64,000 bases of DNA from Cronobacter turicensis z3032 (GTDB taxonomy: Bacteria > Pseudomonadota > Gammaproteobacteria > Enterobacterales > Enterobacteriaceae): the NCBI GenBank assembly GCA_000027065.2, contig FN543093.2, positions 1,802,074 to 1,866,073 on the forward strand, written 5' to 3'. Shown piece after piece: positions 35,926-45,836 of this stretch. Position 1 is the first letter of the stretch. Every line of letters starts with the position of its first letter. The notes under the pieces are model-generated. The model did not search any database. It saw only the letters and a list, made by a program, of their open reading frames with translations, and was not told the origin of the DNA. The position numbers and the translations under genes were made by a program.

Positions 35926-38900
35926 ATGGCTACTCTGCGTGAATTAATAATCAAAATATCCGCAAATTCTCAGTCATTTCAGTCTGAGATTTCCCGCGCC
36001 GCCCGGATGGGCTCTGATTATTACAAAACGATGGAGCAGGGGGGCCGCCGTGCAGCCGTTGCTACCCGGGAAACGCAGCGTTCTTTGGCCGAGCTCAATG
36101 CACAGCTTGCTTCGGTTCGCTCATCTGCTGCGGGTATGGCTGGCGCGTTTGCCGGAGCGTTTGCTACCGGGCAGCTTATTCATTATGCCGATACCTGGAA
36201 CCAACTGAATGGTCGTCTGCGCCTCGCTTCCTCTTCGGCACACGACTTTACCGCGGCGCAACAGTCGCTGATGTCTATCAGTCAGCGGACCGGAACCTCG
36301 TTTGAGGCAAACGCCAACCTCTACAGCAGAATCGCTCAGTCCCTGCGTGACGCTGGCTATGCATCTGCGGACGTGGCAAACGTCACCGAAACCGTGGCGA
36401 CCTCTCTCAAGTTATCCGGCGCCAGCACGGAAGAAGCCAGTTCTGTCATTACGCAGCTCAGTCAGGCGCTCGGTTCGGGCGTCCTGCGTGGTGAAGAGTT
36501 TAATGCCATCATGGAAAGCGGAGGCCGTCTCGCCAAATTTCTTGCTGACGGGCTTCACACCACGATCGGCGGGCTTCGTAACATGGCAAATAATGGTGAG
36601 TTGACCACCGATAAAATCGTGCCGCTGCTGACCAATGTTGCGCAGCTTCGTAAAGAATTTGACACCCTTCCGGCCAGTATCAGCGGATCGGCACAGAAAG
36701 TAGAGAATGCTTTTATGGCCTGGGTAGGTGGAGCTAACCAGGCCGTGGGAGCCTCCTCCACGCTTTCGGGCGTACTGGATGGCCTGGCCGGAAACATTGA
36801 TACCGTTGCAAACGTTGCAGGCGCGCTGGTTGGGCTGGGGGTGGCACGATACTTCGGCAATATGACCGCCAGCGTCACAACAGCCACCGCCTCTGTCGTG
36901 GCGAACACGACGGCAGAGGTGGGGCTTGCTGAAGCGCAGCTGCGAGGTGCCCAAATCAGTGTGGCAACGGCAAGGCAGGCTTTTTACCGCGCGCAACAGG
37001 CTCGTGCCGCCGCGGCAGGTATCGAGGCGCAAATCACAGCGGAGCGTCAGTTAACCGTGGCACAGGCACAACTGAATACAGCTATCAACGCTCGCGCTGC
37101 TGCTGCCGGTCGGTTGACTGAAACAGCGTCTGTGATGTCCCGCCTGGGTGGTGGCGTACTGAGCCTGTTAGGCGGCTGGCCGGGCGTCATCCTGGCATCT
37201 GGTGCAGCGATGTATGGCCTGTACCAGCATACCGAGCAGGTTCATAAAGAAGCTGTAGGCTTTGCCAGTAACCTGGATGAGATCAACACCCGTCTTAAGG
37301 ATATGTCATCCCTCGGCCTGCGATCCGCAGCGGCGGATGCTCGCTCATCAGTGGATGCGCAAAAAAAAGATATTTCCGATCTCGACAGCCAGATAGCGCG
37401 TGTCAAAGTCAGCCTGGCGGGGCTCGCACAAATTCAGCATGACTATAACCAAAACCCAACCATGACGTGGATTAACACGTTTATGGATCAGGCCGATATC
37501 ACCGAGAAGAATATTTCTCTGACGGATCAGCTGAACAAACTGGAGTATCAGCGAGAGCAGGCTGTTTCAAAACTTCAGCAGACTCAAAGACTGTTTAACG
37601 ACGCCAGCGAACAGGCCACACAGAAAGCCATTCAGGAGGCCGGAGCAATTGCCACCCTGAAAGGGGCTTACGATCTTTTGAACCGAAGTATGAGTGTTAC
37701 GCCGGCAAACCGGCCAGCGTCTTATACCGGTCCGGTGATATCCACTTCGAACGTGACGCCGCAGCAGGCAACGGCACTGGAAAAAGCCCGTCGCGATAAT
37801 GAACTGGCGAGCCTGTCCGGTTTGCAGAAACTTCATCAGCAGCATGTCTATGAAGCGCAGGATCTGAAACTATCCGGTGCGCTGTATACCCAGTACATTT
37901 ACAACAAAGATCAGGCCGCCCGGAAAGATGAGGCGCTGGCCCAGGCGAAAAAGGATGAGACGGCTGCAACCCACGCCCAGAATAAAGCGTCACGCCAGGC
38001 GGCGCAGACCGCTGAGCAGTACAGCCGAAAAATCACCGATCTGAGTGTCGCTGTTGAAGTTCAGAAGGTGCGCGCCACGCAGGGAGAAAAAGCGGCTGAG
38101 CTTTACGCTGCGTCTCATGAAAATGGCCTTAAGTGGAGCGAAGAGGAACGCAAATCCATTGAGGCTGGCGCCGTGGCGCTGGCGCAGTGGACACAGAAAG
38201 CCGATGAGGCTGTCCGAAAACAGCATGAAATGGCTGATGCGCTGAAAGATCTGAAGGATGCGGGGCGCCGTTATCAGGATGAAGCTGACCTAACCTCCGC
38301 CACGTCTGGGATGGGGAACCGTCAGCGTGAGCAGTACCGCGAGCGGCAGGAAGTGGAGCGCGTTTTTGATAAAACCGATAAGGGGGCTGAGGCCATTGCT
38401 GCGCGCCAGGCTGCACTGGATGCGCTTGATAAAAAATATCAGCAGGCGAAGGCCAGCGAACTGGACTGGCGCGCGGGCGTAAGCGCGGGGCTTGCTGACT
38501 GGATGGATAACGTCAGCAACATTGCCGGCACGGTATCTCAGGGCATCACTTCCACGATGGACAGCGCGCTTGATAACGTCTCTGCAATGCTGGTGGGTAA
38601 CAAGGCCAGCTGGAAAGACTGGGGGTTATCCGTTTTGCAGATCATCTCAAAGATTGCGCTCCAGATGGCCGTGGTTAACGCGATGGGAGGCGGCTCGTCT
38701 GGTAGCGGCCTTTTCGGCTCGCTCCTCGGGGGAATTGCGGGCGGTGTCGCCGGAAGCGCATCCGGCGGCGCCAGTGCAGGCACCGCCATCCAGAACTACG
38801 GCGCGTCTTTCCAGTTTAACGCGAAGGGTGGGGTTTATTCGTCAGCCGATCTGAGCAGCTACAGCGGCAGTATCGTTGACACTCCCACCTTTTTTGCGTT

Positions 38901-39198
38901 TGCGAAAGGGGCCGGCGTAATGGGCGAGGCCGGGCCGGAAGCCATTATGCCGCTCACCCGCGACGCTACAGGCAGGCTTGGTGTAAAAGCGCTGGGCAGT
39001 GGCACGCAGGGCGGCGCGGGTGTCAGTGTCAGCATCGGGACCATAAATTTCTCCGGCGGCACAGGCGCTGCACAGGGCAATGCTAACGCCGCCGGCGCGG
39101 TGGCTAACCAGCTCACCGGGGCCATTCTCGATACCATCAATTCGCAGCTTCGCAAGCCCGGCACCCCCTTGTGGAACGCCACGCAGGGCAAGCGCTAA
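35926..39198 (+). CDS. Tape measure protein
   Basis: 1090 residues, lambda gpH-like, setting tail length. N-terminal conserved domain (residues ~60-260, TGQLIHYADTWNQLNGRLRLAS and GVLRGEEFNAIMESGGRLAK). Hydrophobic helices follow around 290-310 and 405-425, then long coiled coils (~450-880), a Gly-rich patch and a C-terminal domain with GVMGEAGPEAIMPLTRDATGRLGV. Length fits a siphovirus tail similar to lambda's. Confidence 0.95.
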   Translation: MATLRELIIKISANSQSFQSEISRAARMGSDYYKTMEQGGRRAAVATRETQRSLAELNAQLASVRSSAAGMAGAFAGAFATGQLIHYADTWNQLNGRLRLASSSAHDFTAAQQSLMSISQRTGTSFEANANLYSRIAQSLRDAGYASADVANVTETVATSLKLSGASTEEASSVITQLSQALGSGVLRGEEFNAIMESGGRLAKFLADGLHTTIGGLRNMANNGELTTDKIVPLLTNVAQLRKEFDTLPASISGSAQKVENAFMAWVGGANQAVGASSTLSGVLDGLAGNIDTVANVAGALVGLGVARYFGNMTASVTTATASVVANTTAEVGLAEAQLRGAQISVATARQAFYRAQQARAAAAGIEAQITAERQLTVAQAQLNTAINARAAAAGRLTETASVMSRLGGGVLSLLGGWPGVILASGAAMYGLYQHTEQVHKEAVGFASNLDEINTRLKDMSSLGLRSAAADARSSVDAQKKDISDLDSQIARVKVSLAGLAQIQHDYNQNPTMTWINTFMDQADITEKNISLTDQLNKLEYQREQAVSKLQQTQRLFNDASEQATQKAIQEAGAIATLKGAYDLLNRSMSVTPANRPASYTGPVISTSNVTPQQATALEKARRDNELASLSGLQKLHQQHVYEAQDLKLSGALYTQYIYNKDQAARKDEALAQAKKDETAATHAQNKASRQAAQTAEQYSRKITDLSVAVEVQKVRATQGEKAAELYAASHENGLKWSEEERKSIEAGAVALAQWTQKADEAVRKQHEMADALKDLKDAGRRYQDEADLTSATSGMGNRQREQYRERQEVERVFDKTDKGAEAIAARQAALDALDKKYQQAKASELDWRAGVSAGLADWMDNVSNIAGTVSQGITSTMDSALDNVSAMLVGNKASWKDWGLSVLQIISKIALQMAVVNAMGGGSSGSGLFGSLLGGIAGGVAGSASGGASAGTAIQNYGASFQFNAKGGVYSSADLSSYSGSIVDTPTFFAFAKGAGVMGEAGPEAIMPLTRDATGRLGVKALGSGTQGGAGVSVSIGTINFSGGTGAAQGNANAAGAVANQLTGAILDTINSQLRKPGTPLWNATQGKR

Positions 39199-39211
39199 AA
39201 ATCAATTTACC

Positions 39212-39233
39212 ACCCGCTACGGCGGGTTTTTTT
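39212..39233 (+). terminator. Terminator between tape measure and M
   Basis: ACCCGC-TACG-GCGGGT stem with T7. Confidence 0.8.
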
Positions 39234-39244
39234 ATGGGTGAAAC

Positions 39245-39583
39245 ATGGCAACCGAAACCTTTACCTGGTGCCCGCGCATTAATGCCGGGGGCGAGGTGAC
39301 TCACCGCGTCCGCCGCGCGCAGTTCGGCGACGGGTATGCCCAGGCGTCGGGAGACGGCATCAACGCCCACGGTCAGAAATGGGATCTGGAATTCGTCGGG
39401 GATGAAAGCTACATCACCGCGATTATGGACTTCCTGGACAGACATGGCGGCAGCCGTTCATTCATCTGGCAGGCACCTCTGAAAGGTGCGGGGCTTTACC
39501 GCTGTGACGCCTACCGCCCGTCGGCGCCGGGCGGTGGCATTTTCTCTCTCACCGCAACCTTCACACAGGCATTCGCTCCGTAG
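39245..39583 (+). CDS. Minor tail protein M-like
   Basis: 112 residues, lambda gpM family: TFTWCPRINAGGEVTHRVRRAQFGDGYAQ near the start. Part of the tail tip, adjoining the distal tail ring. Confidence 0.92.
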   Translation: MATETFTWCPRINAGGEVTHRVRRAQFGDGYAQASGDGINAHGQKWDLEFVGDESYITAIMDFLDRHGGSRSFIWQAPLKGAGLYRCDAYRPSAPGGGIFSLTATFTQAFAP

Positions 39584-39589
39584 GTACTT

Positions 39590-40342
39590 ATGGCAATCAG
39601 TAATGACGTTCAGAAGCTTGAGCCCGGCGACAGTGTCCGCCTGGTGACCGTCGACGGCTCGGCGTTCGGCGCGGGCGTGCTGCGCTTTCACGCCTGCACC
39701 ATTCCCCACACGCCGGAAGAAATCGCGGCGAGCGGCGGCGATACCCCGAAGCTTGCCGCTAAATCCATCTGGTTTGATGACGAGGAATACGGTGCCTGGC
39801 CGTTTGAAATTACCGGGCTGGCGTCGTCGAGTGACGGCCAGAGCGCGGAGCCGGTGCTGCGTGTCGCTAACCTTGATGGTGTGGTGACCGCGCTCTGCCT
39901 GCGCTTTGATGACATGGTACAGGCAAAGGTTACTGTTCTGGATACGTTCGGCCAGTATCTCGATGCGCGCACGTTTCCCGACGGCAACCCGTCTGCCGAT
40001 CCGGGGCAGTATTTCCGCCAGGTGTTTTACATCGACAGCAAGGCGGCTGAAGACAATGAAGTGGTGGAGTTCCGCCTCTCCAGCCCGATGGACCTGCAGG
40101 GACTGCTGATCCCGACGCGGCAAATCACGGCGGTCTGCACCTGGGCCTGCCGCAACAAATACCGCAGCGGTGACGGCTGTACCTACAACGGCCCGCGCAT
40201 GTTTGATCTGAAAGGTAACCCGGTGACCGACCCTGCACAGGATAAATGCTCGGGCCTGCTGACCGACTGTAAAAAACGCTTTGGCCCGGATGCCCGGCTC
40301 GATTTCGGCGGCTTTCCGGGGGCCAGCCTGATCCGGAGGTAA
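39590..40342 (+). CDS. Minor tail protein L-like
   Basis: 250 residues, lambda gpL family, with the C-terminal cysteine set (CTWACRNKYRSGDGCTYNG ... CSGLLTDCKKRFG) that in lambda gpL coordinates an iron-sulfur cluster. Tail tip component. Confidence 0.93.
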   Translation: MAISNDVQKLEPGDSVRLVTVDGSAFGAGVLRFHACTIPHTPEEIAASGGDTPKLAAKSIWFDDEEYGAWPFEITGLASSSDGQSAEPVLRVANLDGVVTALCLRFDDMVQAKVTVLDTFGQYLDARTFPDGNPSADPGQYFRQVFYIDSKAAEDNEVVEFRLSSPMDLQGLLIPTRQITAVCTWACRNKYRSGDGCTYNGPRMFDLKGNPVTDPAQDKCSGLLTDCKKRFGPDARLDFGGFPGASLIRR

Positions 40343-40344
40343 CC

Positions 40345-41049
40345 ATGCGCGATAAAACCATTGCCGATATCCTGGCCCATGCTGAGGCGGAATACCCGCG
40401 CGAGTGCTGCGGCCTGGTGGCGCAGAAAAGCCGCGTCGAGCGGTATTTCCCGTGCCGAAACATCACCGGCGTGCCGGAGGAGCAGTTTGAGCTGTCGCCG
40501 GAGGATTACGCGGCGGCGGAAGACTGGGGCACCGTCACCGCCATTGTGCATTCCCACCCGGGCGACGGCGTGACCACCCAGCCGAGCGAGCTCGACCAGC
40601 TGCAGTGCGACGCCCACGGCATCCCCTGGGTAATCGTCTCGTGGCCGGAAGGCGACCTGCGCACCATCGCGCCCCGCGGCGAAAGGCCGCTGGAAGGGCG
40701 CGCCTTTGAACTGGGTTATGCGGACTGCTGGTCGCTGGTGATGGACTGGCACCGCCGGCAGGGCGTGACGCTTCGTAACTACAGCGTGGATTACCCGTGG
40801 TGGGAGCGGGGCGAAAATTTCTATATGGATAACTGGTATGCCGAGGGATTTCGCGAGGTCACAGAGCCTCGGCCCGGCGACATGGTGCTGATGCAGGTGT
40901 CCGCGCCGGTGGTGAATCACGCCGGTATTCTGCTGGAGGGTAACCAGCTGCTGCATCACCTCTACGGCCAGCTCTCCTGCACCACGCCGTATGGGGGCTA
41001 CCTGCGCGAGCGCACCATCAAAATTGTCAGACACAAGGATCTGCCATGA
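40345..41049 (+). CDS. Tail tip assembly protein K-like (JAB plus NlpC/P60)
   Basis: 234 residues. The N-terminal JAMM metalloprotease-like part shows the zinc motif VHSHPGDGVTTQPSELD; the C-terminal NlpC/P60 cysteine peptidase part shows GYADCWSLVMDWHR and VVNHAGILLEG. It processes tip proteins or assists cell-wall passage. Confidence 0.92.
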   Translation: MRDKTIADILAHAEAEYPRECCGLVAQKSRVERYFPCRNITGVPEEQFELSPEDYAAAEDWGTVTAIVHSHPGDGVTTQPSELDQLQCDAHGIPWVIVSWPEGDLRTIAPRGERPLEGRAFELGYADCWSLVMDWHRRQGVTLRNYSVDYPWWERGENFYMDNWYAEGFREVTEPRPGDMVLMQVSAPVVNHAGILLEGNQLLHHLYGQLSCTTPYGGYLRERTIKIVRHKDLP

Positions 41050-41642
41050 ACCAACTGAAAACGGTGCGGCTTTACGGCGCGCTGGGTGCGCGGTTCGGTC
41101 GCGAGCACCGGCTGGTGATAGCCAGCCCGGCGGAAGCCTGCCGCGCGCTGTCAGTCATTATCCCCGGCTTTGAGCAGTACATGCAGACGGCGCACCTGCG
41201 CGGCCTGCGCTTTGCCGTGTTCAAGGGGAAAAAGAACATCGGCCAGGATGAGCTGAAGCACAACAGCGGCGAAGTGGATATCCGCATTGCGCCGGTGATT
41301 GCTGGCAGCAAGCGGGCGGGCGTGCTGCAGACCATACTGGGCGCGGTGCTGGTGGTGGTCGGTGCCATTGGCATGACCATCGGCCAGGCATGGGGCGGGG
41401 CGACGTGGGGCCCGTATGCCTTACAGGCCGGGATCGGCTTAATGGCTGGCGGCGTGGTGCAGATGCTGTCACCCCAGCCCGGCGGGCTGGCATCGCGTCA
41501 GGACCCCGATAACGCGCCGAGCTATGCATTCGGCGGGCCCGTGAATACCACGGCAATGGGTAACCCCGTCGGGCTCCTGTATGGCGAGCGCGAAATCGGC
41601 GGTGCGATTGTTTCCGCCGGCATCTACACCAACGACCAGTGA
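41046..41642 (+). CDS. Tail assembly protein I-like
   Basis: 198 residues. A ubiquitin-like N-terminal half (VRLYGALGARFGREHRLV) is followed by a Gly/Ala-rich hydrophobic stretch (ILGAVLVVVGAIGMTIGQAWGGATWG). Needed to build the tip in lambda. Overlaps K by 4 bp. Confidence 0.9.
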   Translation: MNQLKTVRLYGALGARFGREHRLVIASPAEACRALSVIIPGFEQYMQTAHLRGLRFAVFKGKKNIGQDELKHNSGEVDIRIAPVIAGSKRAGVLQTILGAVLVVVGAIGMTIGQAWGGATWGPYALQAGIGLMAGGVVQMLSPQPGGLASRQDPDNAPSYAFGGPVNTTAMGNPVGLLYGEREIGGAIVSAGIYTNDQ

Positions 41643-41659
41643 GAACCGGTCTGATAACA

Positions 41660-41680
41660 GCGCCTGCGGGCGCTTTTTTT
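41660..41680 (+). terminator. Terminator between I and J
   Basis: AGCGCC-TGCG-GGCGCT stem with T7, 12 bp before the J start. Confidence 0.8.
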
Positions 41681-41691
41681 ATGGGCGCAGT

Positions 41692-44600
41692 ATGGAAAAA
41701 ATAACCGGTAAAAAGGGTGGCGGTGGTAATTCACGCACGCCGCGGGAATCTCCTGATTCATTACAGTCGATCGCGACGGCCAAAATACTGCTGGCGCTGG
41801 GCGAGGGGGAGTTCGCCGGCGGCCTGACGGATAAAGATATTTTCTTCGACGGTACCCCGATCCGCAGCGCCGACGGCACGCTTAATTTTCCCGATGTGAA
41901 ATGGGAATTTCGCCCTGGCACTCAGACGCAGGATTACATCCCCGGTATACCGTCGGTGGAAAATGAAATCACCGTTAACACTCAGCTTAAAGCCACACAG
42001 CCGTGGACGCGCGCCATCAGCAACACGCAGCTTTCTGCGGTCCGGGTGCGTCTCGGTGTGCCTTCACTGCAGCGCATGAAGGACAACGGGGATGTGGTGG
42101 GCTACCGCGTTGAATACAAAATTGAGCTGTCCACTGACGGTGGCGGATATGTCACTGTGCTGAACAGCGCATTCGACGGTAAAACCACCTCCCTGTATGA
42201 GCGCAGCCATCGCATTGACCTTCCGCCCGCCCGGACCGGCTGGCAGCTTCGTGTAAGCCGGACGACGGCGGACAGCACTTCCAGCCGTATCGTGGATACT
42301 ACGAATATCGAGGCCTATTCGGAAATCATCGATGCAAAACTGCGCTATCCGAACACCGCACTGCTGTTTGTGTCGTTCAACGCGAAGCAGTTCAGCAATA
42401 TCCCGCAAATCAGCATGCGCGCCCGCGGACGGCAAATCCGCGTGCCCACCACTTACGATTCGGTGGCCCGCACCTATTCCGGCACCTGGGACGGCTCGTT
42501 TAAATGGGCCTGGAGCAATAACCCCGCCTGGGTGTTTTACGACCTGGTGCTGAGCGACCGTTTCGGAACCGGTGACCGGCTGGATGCCTCTCAGGTGGAC
42601 AAGTGGGAGCTCTACCGCATCGCGCAGTACTGCGATCAGCCCGTGCCGGACGGTACCGGCGGCAGCGGTACCGAGCCGCGTTTTCTTTGTGATGTGTATA
42701 TCCAGAGTCAGAACGAGGCGTTTACGGTGCTGCGTGACCTGGCGAGCATCTTCCGCGGCATGACCTACTGGGCCGGTAATCAGCTGGCCGCGCTGGCGGA
42801 TATGCCGCGCGATATGACGTATGTCTACACCCGCGCCAACGTTATCGACGGCAAATTCTCCTACGCCAGCGGCAGCGAGAAGAAGCGTTATTCAACGGCG
42901 ATGGTGAGCTGGTCAAACCCGGAGAACCATTACACCGATGAAGTGGAAGCGGTGATGGAGCCTGACCTGGTGCGGCGCTACGGCGTGCGCCAGACGCAGA
43001 TCTCCGCCATCGGCTGCACGCGGCGCACCGAGGCCAACCGCCGCGGCCGCTGGGCGCTGCTGACAAATGCTAAAGACCGGATGGTGAGTTTTGCCACCGG
43101 GCTGGAAGGCATGATCCCGTTGCCGGGCCATATCATCGGCGTGGCGGATCAGTATCTGTCCGGGCGGGTGATGGGCGGGCGTATCAGTCAGGTGAACGGT
43201 CGCGCGCTGACGCTCGACCGGGCGCCGGATGCAAAAGCGGGCGACAGGCTTATCGTCAACCTGCCGTCCGGCAAATCACAGGCCCGTACCATTCAGGCGG
43301 TCAGCGGCCGAAACGTCACGGTATCTGCGATATTCAGCGAAACGCCGGAGCGCGAGGCGGTCTGGTCGGTGGATGCGCAGGATGTGGCAATCCAGCAGTA
43401 CCGCGTCACATCCGTTGAAGACAATAACGACGGCACCTGGACCATCAGCGCCGTGCAGCACAACCCGGATAAATATGCCGCCATCGATTCCGGCGCTCGG
43501 CTCGATGAGCGCCCGGTATCGGCCATTCCGCCGGGCGTGCAGGCGCCGCCAGCCTCGGTGACCCTCAGCAGTTACAGCCGCGTGGTGCAGGGTCTCAGCG
43601 TGGAAACCCTGCGTGTCGCCTGGCCCGCGGCGCCCGGCGCCGTGGCGTATGAATGCCAGTGGCGCAAGGATAACGGCGACTGGGTGAATGTGCCGCGCAC
43701 AAGCTCGCTCGGCTTTGAGGTGCAGGGCATTTATGCCGGGCGGTATATGGCGCGCGTCAGCGCCGTGAACGCCAGCGATGTTGCCTCGGTCTGGCAGACC
43801 AGCGACGAGGTGACGCTGACCGGCAAAGTGGGGCAGCCGCCGGTTCCGCTGAACTTCCGCACCACGCCGATTAACTGGGGCATCCAGCTCGACTGGAACT
43901 TCCCGGACGGTGCGGACGACACGCTGATGACCGAAATTCAGTATGCCGCCGCGACCGACGGCAGCGACGCGCTGCTGCTTTCGGATGTGCCCTATCCGGC
44001 GCACAGTTACACGCAGCTTGGCCTGCGTGCCGGGCAGATCTTCTGGTACCGCGCGCGGCTGGTGGACCGCATCGGGAGCCAGTCAGCCTGGACCGGCTGG
44101 GTGCGGGGTATGGCGAACGACAATGCGGAGGATTACCTGGGTGATATTACCGGGGATTTTCTCACGAGTGCCGACGGCCAGGCGCTCCAGCAGCAAATCG
44201 ACACTAACATCGAGGCGGTGATGCAGAACGCGCTGGCGAACAACGCCACGGTCGATCATCAGTGGAAGCAGTATGGCGAAGTACGCGCTGATATTCTGGT
44301 GGTGAAAACCACAATCGCCGACGTTGATAAGGCTCTGGCGGAAATGAGCACCCAGGTCCAGGCGCAGATAGGCAGTGTCACGGCCGCGCTGGAAGACAAA
44401 CTGACAGCTGTGGTGGATGCCAGTGGTGCTACAGCCATTCATACGCTGAAAGCAGGCGTGCGGATTAACGGCGACTACTACAGTGCCGGCATGAGCATTG
44501 CGGTGCTGGCGCAGGCCGGGCAGCCGGTTGTAACGCGTGTTGCGTTTAATGCCGATCAGTTTGTGCTGACCACCGGCAGCGGTGCCAGCCAGTTCTCGCC

Positions 44601-44853
44601 ATTTGCTGTGGTGGGTGGGCAGGTGTTTATGAGCTCTGCCTTTATTCAGGATGGCACCATAACCAGTGCCAAAATTGGCGCATTCATACAGTCCACGAAC
44701 TATGTGGCAGGTCGCACAGGCTGGCGCCTGGACAAAAACGGAAACTTCGAGCTTAACGGCAGCGGTGGAAATGGTCGCATGTTAATTACCAATAACATTG
44801 TGCAAATCTGGGACGCCAATAATGTCCTGCGCGTGAGAATGGGGCTCTTTTGA
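41692..44853 (+). CDS. Host-specificity/central tail fibre protein J-like
   Basis: 1053 residues. I chose the ATG at 41692 (MEKITGKKGGGGNSRTPRESPDSL); the frame is open to 41581 but that part overlaps gene I and its terminator. Lambda J-like hub domains fill the first ~600 residues, fibronectin-type repeats span ~605-800 and a coiled stalk follows (VTAALEDKLTAVVDASGA). The C-terminus should determine receptor choice. Confidence 0.93.
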   Translation: MEKITGKKGGGGNSRTPRESPDSLQSIATAKILLALGEGEFAGGLTDKDIFFDGTPIRSADGTLNFPDVKWEFRPGTQTQDYIPGIPSVENEITVNTQLKATQPWTRAISNTQLSAVRVRLGVPSLQRMKDNGDVVGYRVEYKIELSTDGGGYVTVLNSAFDGKTTSLYERSHRIDLPPARTGWQLRVSRTTADSTSSRIVDTTNIEAYSEIIDAKLRYPNTALLFVSFNAKQFSNIPQISMRARGRQIRVPTTYDSVARTYSGTWDGSFKWAWSNNPAWVFYDLVLSDRFGTGDRLDASQVDKWELYRIAQYCDQPVPDGTGGSGTEPRFLCDVYIQSQNEAFTVLRDLASIFRGMTYWAGNQLAALADMPRDMTYVYTRANVIDGKFSYASGSEKKRYSTAMVSWSNPENHYTDEVEAVMEPDLVRRYGVRQTQISAIGCTRRTEANRRGRWALLTNAKDRMVSFATGLEGMIPLPGHIIGVADQYLSGRVMGGRISQVNGRALTLDRAPDAKAGDRLIVNLPSGKSQARTIQAVSGRNVTVSAIFSETPEREAVWSVDAQDVAIQQYRVTSVEDNNDGTWTISAVQHNPDKYAAIDSGARLDERPVSAIPPGVQAPPASVTLSSYSRVVQGLSVETLRVAWPAAPGAVAYECQWRKDNGDWVNVPRTSSLGFEVQGIYAGRYMARVSAVNASDVASVWQTSDEVTLTGKVGQPPVPLNFRTTPINWGIQLDWNFPDGADDTLMTEIQYAAATDGSDALLLSDVPYPAHSYTQLGLRAGQIFWYRARLVDRIGSQSAWTGWVRGMANDNAEDYLGDITGDFLTSADGQALQQQIDTNIEAVMQNALANNATVDHQWKQYGEVRADILVVKTTIADVDKALAEMSTQVQAQIGSVTAALEDKLTAVVDASGATAIHTLKAGVRINGDYYSAGMSIAVLAQAGQPVVTRVAFNADQFVLTTGSGASQFSPFAVVGGQVFMSSAFIQDGTITSAKIGAFIQSTNYVAGRTGWRLDKNGNFELNGSGGNGRMLITNNIVQIWDANNVLRVRMGLF

Positions 44854-45143
44854 TGGCCGGATTACAGTGCTGGGATGCCAGCGGAAGATTGGTTGTTGAC
44901 CTGGGCGATTACATGGTGAGGCACAGGGGGAGAATTACAGTAAAAGCACCCGGAGGCGTTAACCAATTCGATGTTGCTATGCCCGGCGCGACGGCGTCGG
45001 GTTCATTTGCCGCAATAACGACAACTTTGATGCAAACCAGGATATGGGGAACATCTTGTTATGATGGTGGCGTGACTGTCTTTTTTGTGCCTGGTACATC
45101 ATTCGCTGATACTTTAACTATTGATTTATATAATTTTATATGA
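44853..45143 (+). CDS. Hypothetical tail-tip accessory protein
   Basis: 96 residues, beta-rich, starting in the J stop (TGATG). Small proteins of this type follow J in many lambdoid phages and may cap or decorate the fibre. Not recognised beyond that. Confidence 0.65.
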   Translation: MAGLQCWDASGRLVVDLGDYMVRHRGRITVKAPGGVNQFDVAMPGATASGSFAAITTTLMQTRIWGTSCYDGGVTVFFVPGTSFADTLTIDLYNFI

Positions 45144-45799
45144 GCGGCTTCGAAGTAAGAAACGATGATGGAATTGTTACTGTAAATAGCGATTATACAT
45201 CCCCGCTATTTTCTTCCTATGTAGCTTCTCCACGAATGGATACTGTCGGCGGTATTGATGGTGACGTGCCAGGATTTGGTAGATTAAGGGAGCTTGCTCC
45301 ATTTCTTGACGAACCAAATGCCATCCATCAACCCGGGCAGCTTAACTGGTTCCGAATGCCTGTTGGCGGCTGGGGTTTACCCGGCGCAAGTTGGTTCGTT
45401 CCGGGCAAAGTTAACCTGGCTAAAACCAGAACAGATGTTGCCGTTCAGAGCGGGTTTATGGATGTTTTCGATTCGTCTGGCAAGCTGATCTGGTCTGCAA
45501 AGTCGGCGGCAACCATGCCCAGGATTTTAGGATTTCTGACAATTCCACCAAATTACGATCTGCAAAACAACACACTGACGATTGCAGTTTCTGGCACGCC
45601 ATTCATGCCTCTTGAGAGTTTTATGGGGGCGATAAGTGAGGATCAGGAGGGGGTTGGCGCAAAGAACGGGATAGTCATAAAGCAGCAATCCGGTTCTGTA
45701 ATCTTGAGGTATATCAATCAGAACGGGAAAAACTACAACCAAACGCCAATATATTCCAGAGGATATAAAATACCCTATGGAGTGATCCCAAACCTTTAA
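45140..45799 (+). CDS. Hypothetical tail-associated protein
   Basis: 219 residues, beta-rich, no recognised domain. It overlaps the previous gene by 4 bp and ends at a terminator, so it belongs to the J transcription unit. Base composition shifts towards AT relative to J, as is common for host-range genes. Confidence 0.6.
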   Translation: MSGFEVRNDDGIVTVNSDYTSPLFSSYVASPRMDTVGGIDGDVPGFGRLRELAPFLDEPNAIHQPGQLNWFRMPVGGWGLPGASWFVPGKVNLAKTRTDVAVQSGFMDVFDSSGKLIWSAKSAATMPRILGFLTIPPNYDLQNNTLTIAVSGTPFMPLESFMGAISEDQEGVGAKNGIVIKQQSGSVILRYINQNGKNYNQTPIYSRGYKIPYGVIPNL

Positions 45800-45823
45800 C
45801 CCGCTTCGGCGGGTTTTTTTATT
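45798..45823 (+). terminator. Terminator before the tail fibre gene
   Basis: AACCCGC-TTCG-GCGGGTT stem with T7. Confidence 0.85.
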
Positions 45824-45836
45824 TCAGGAGACAGTC

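Noticed and set aside
41581-41691. Longer start for the J-like protein
   Set aside because: It would overlap gene I and run through a terminator; the ATG at 41692 gives the usual N-terminus.
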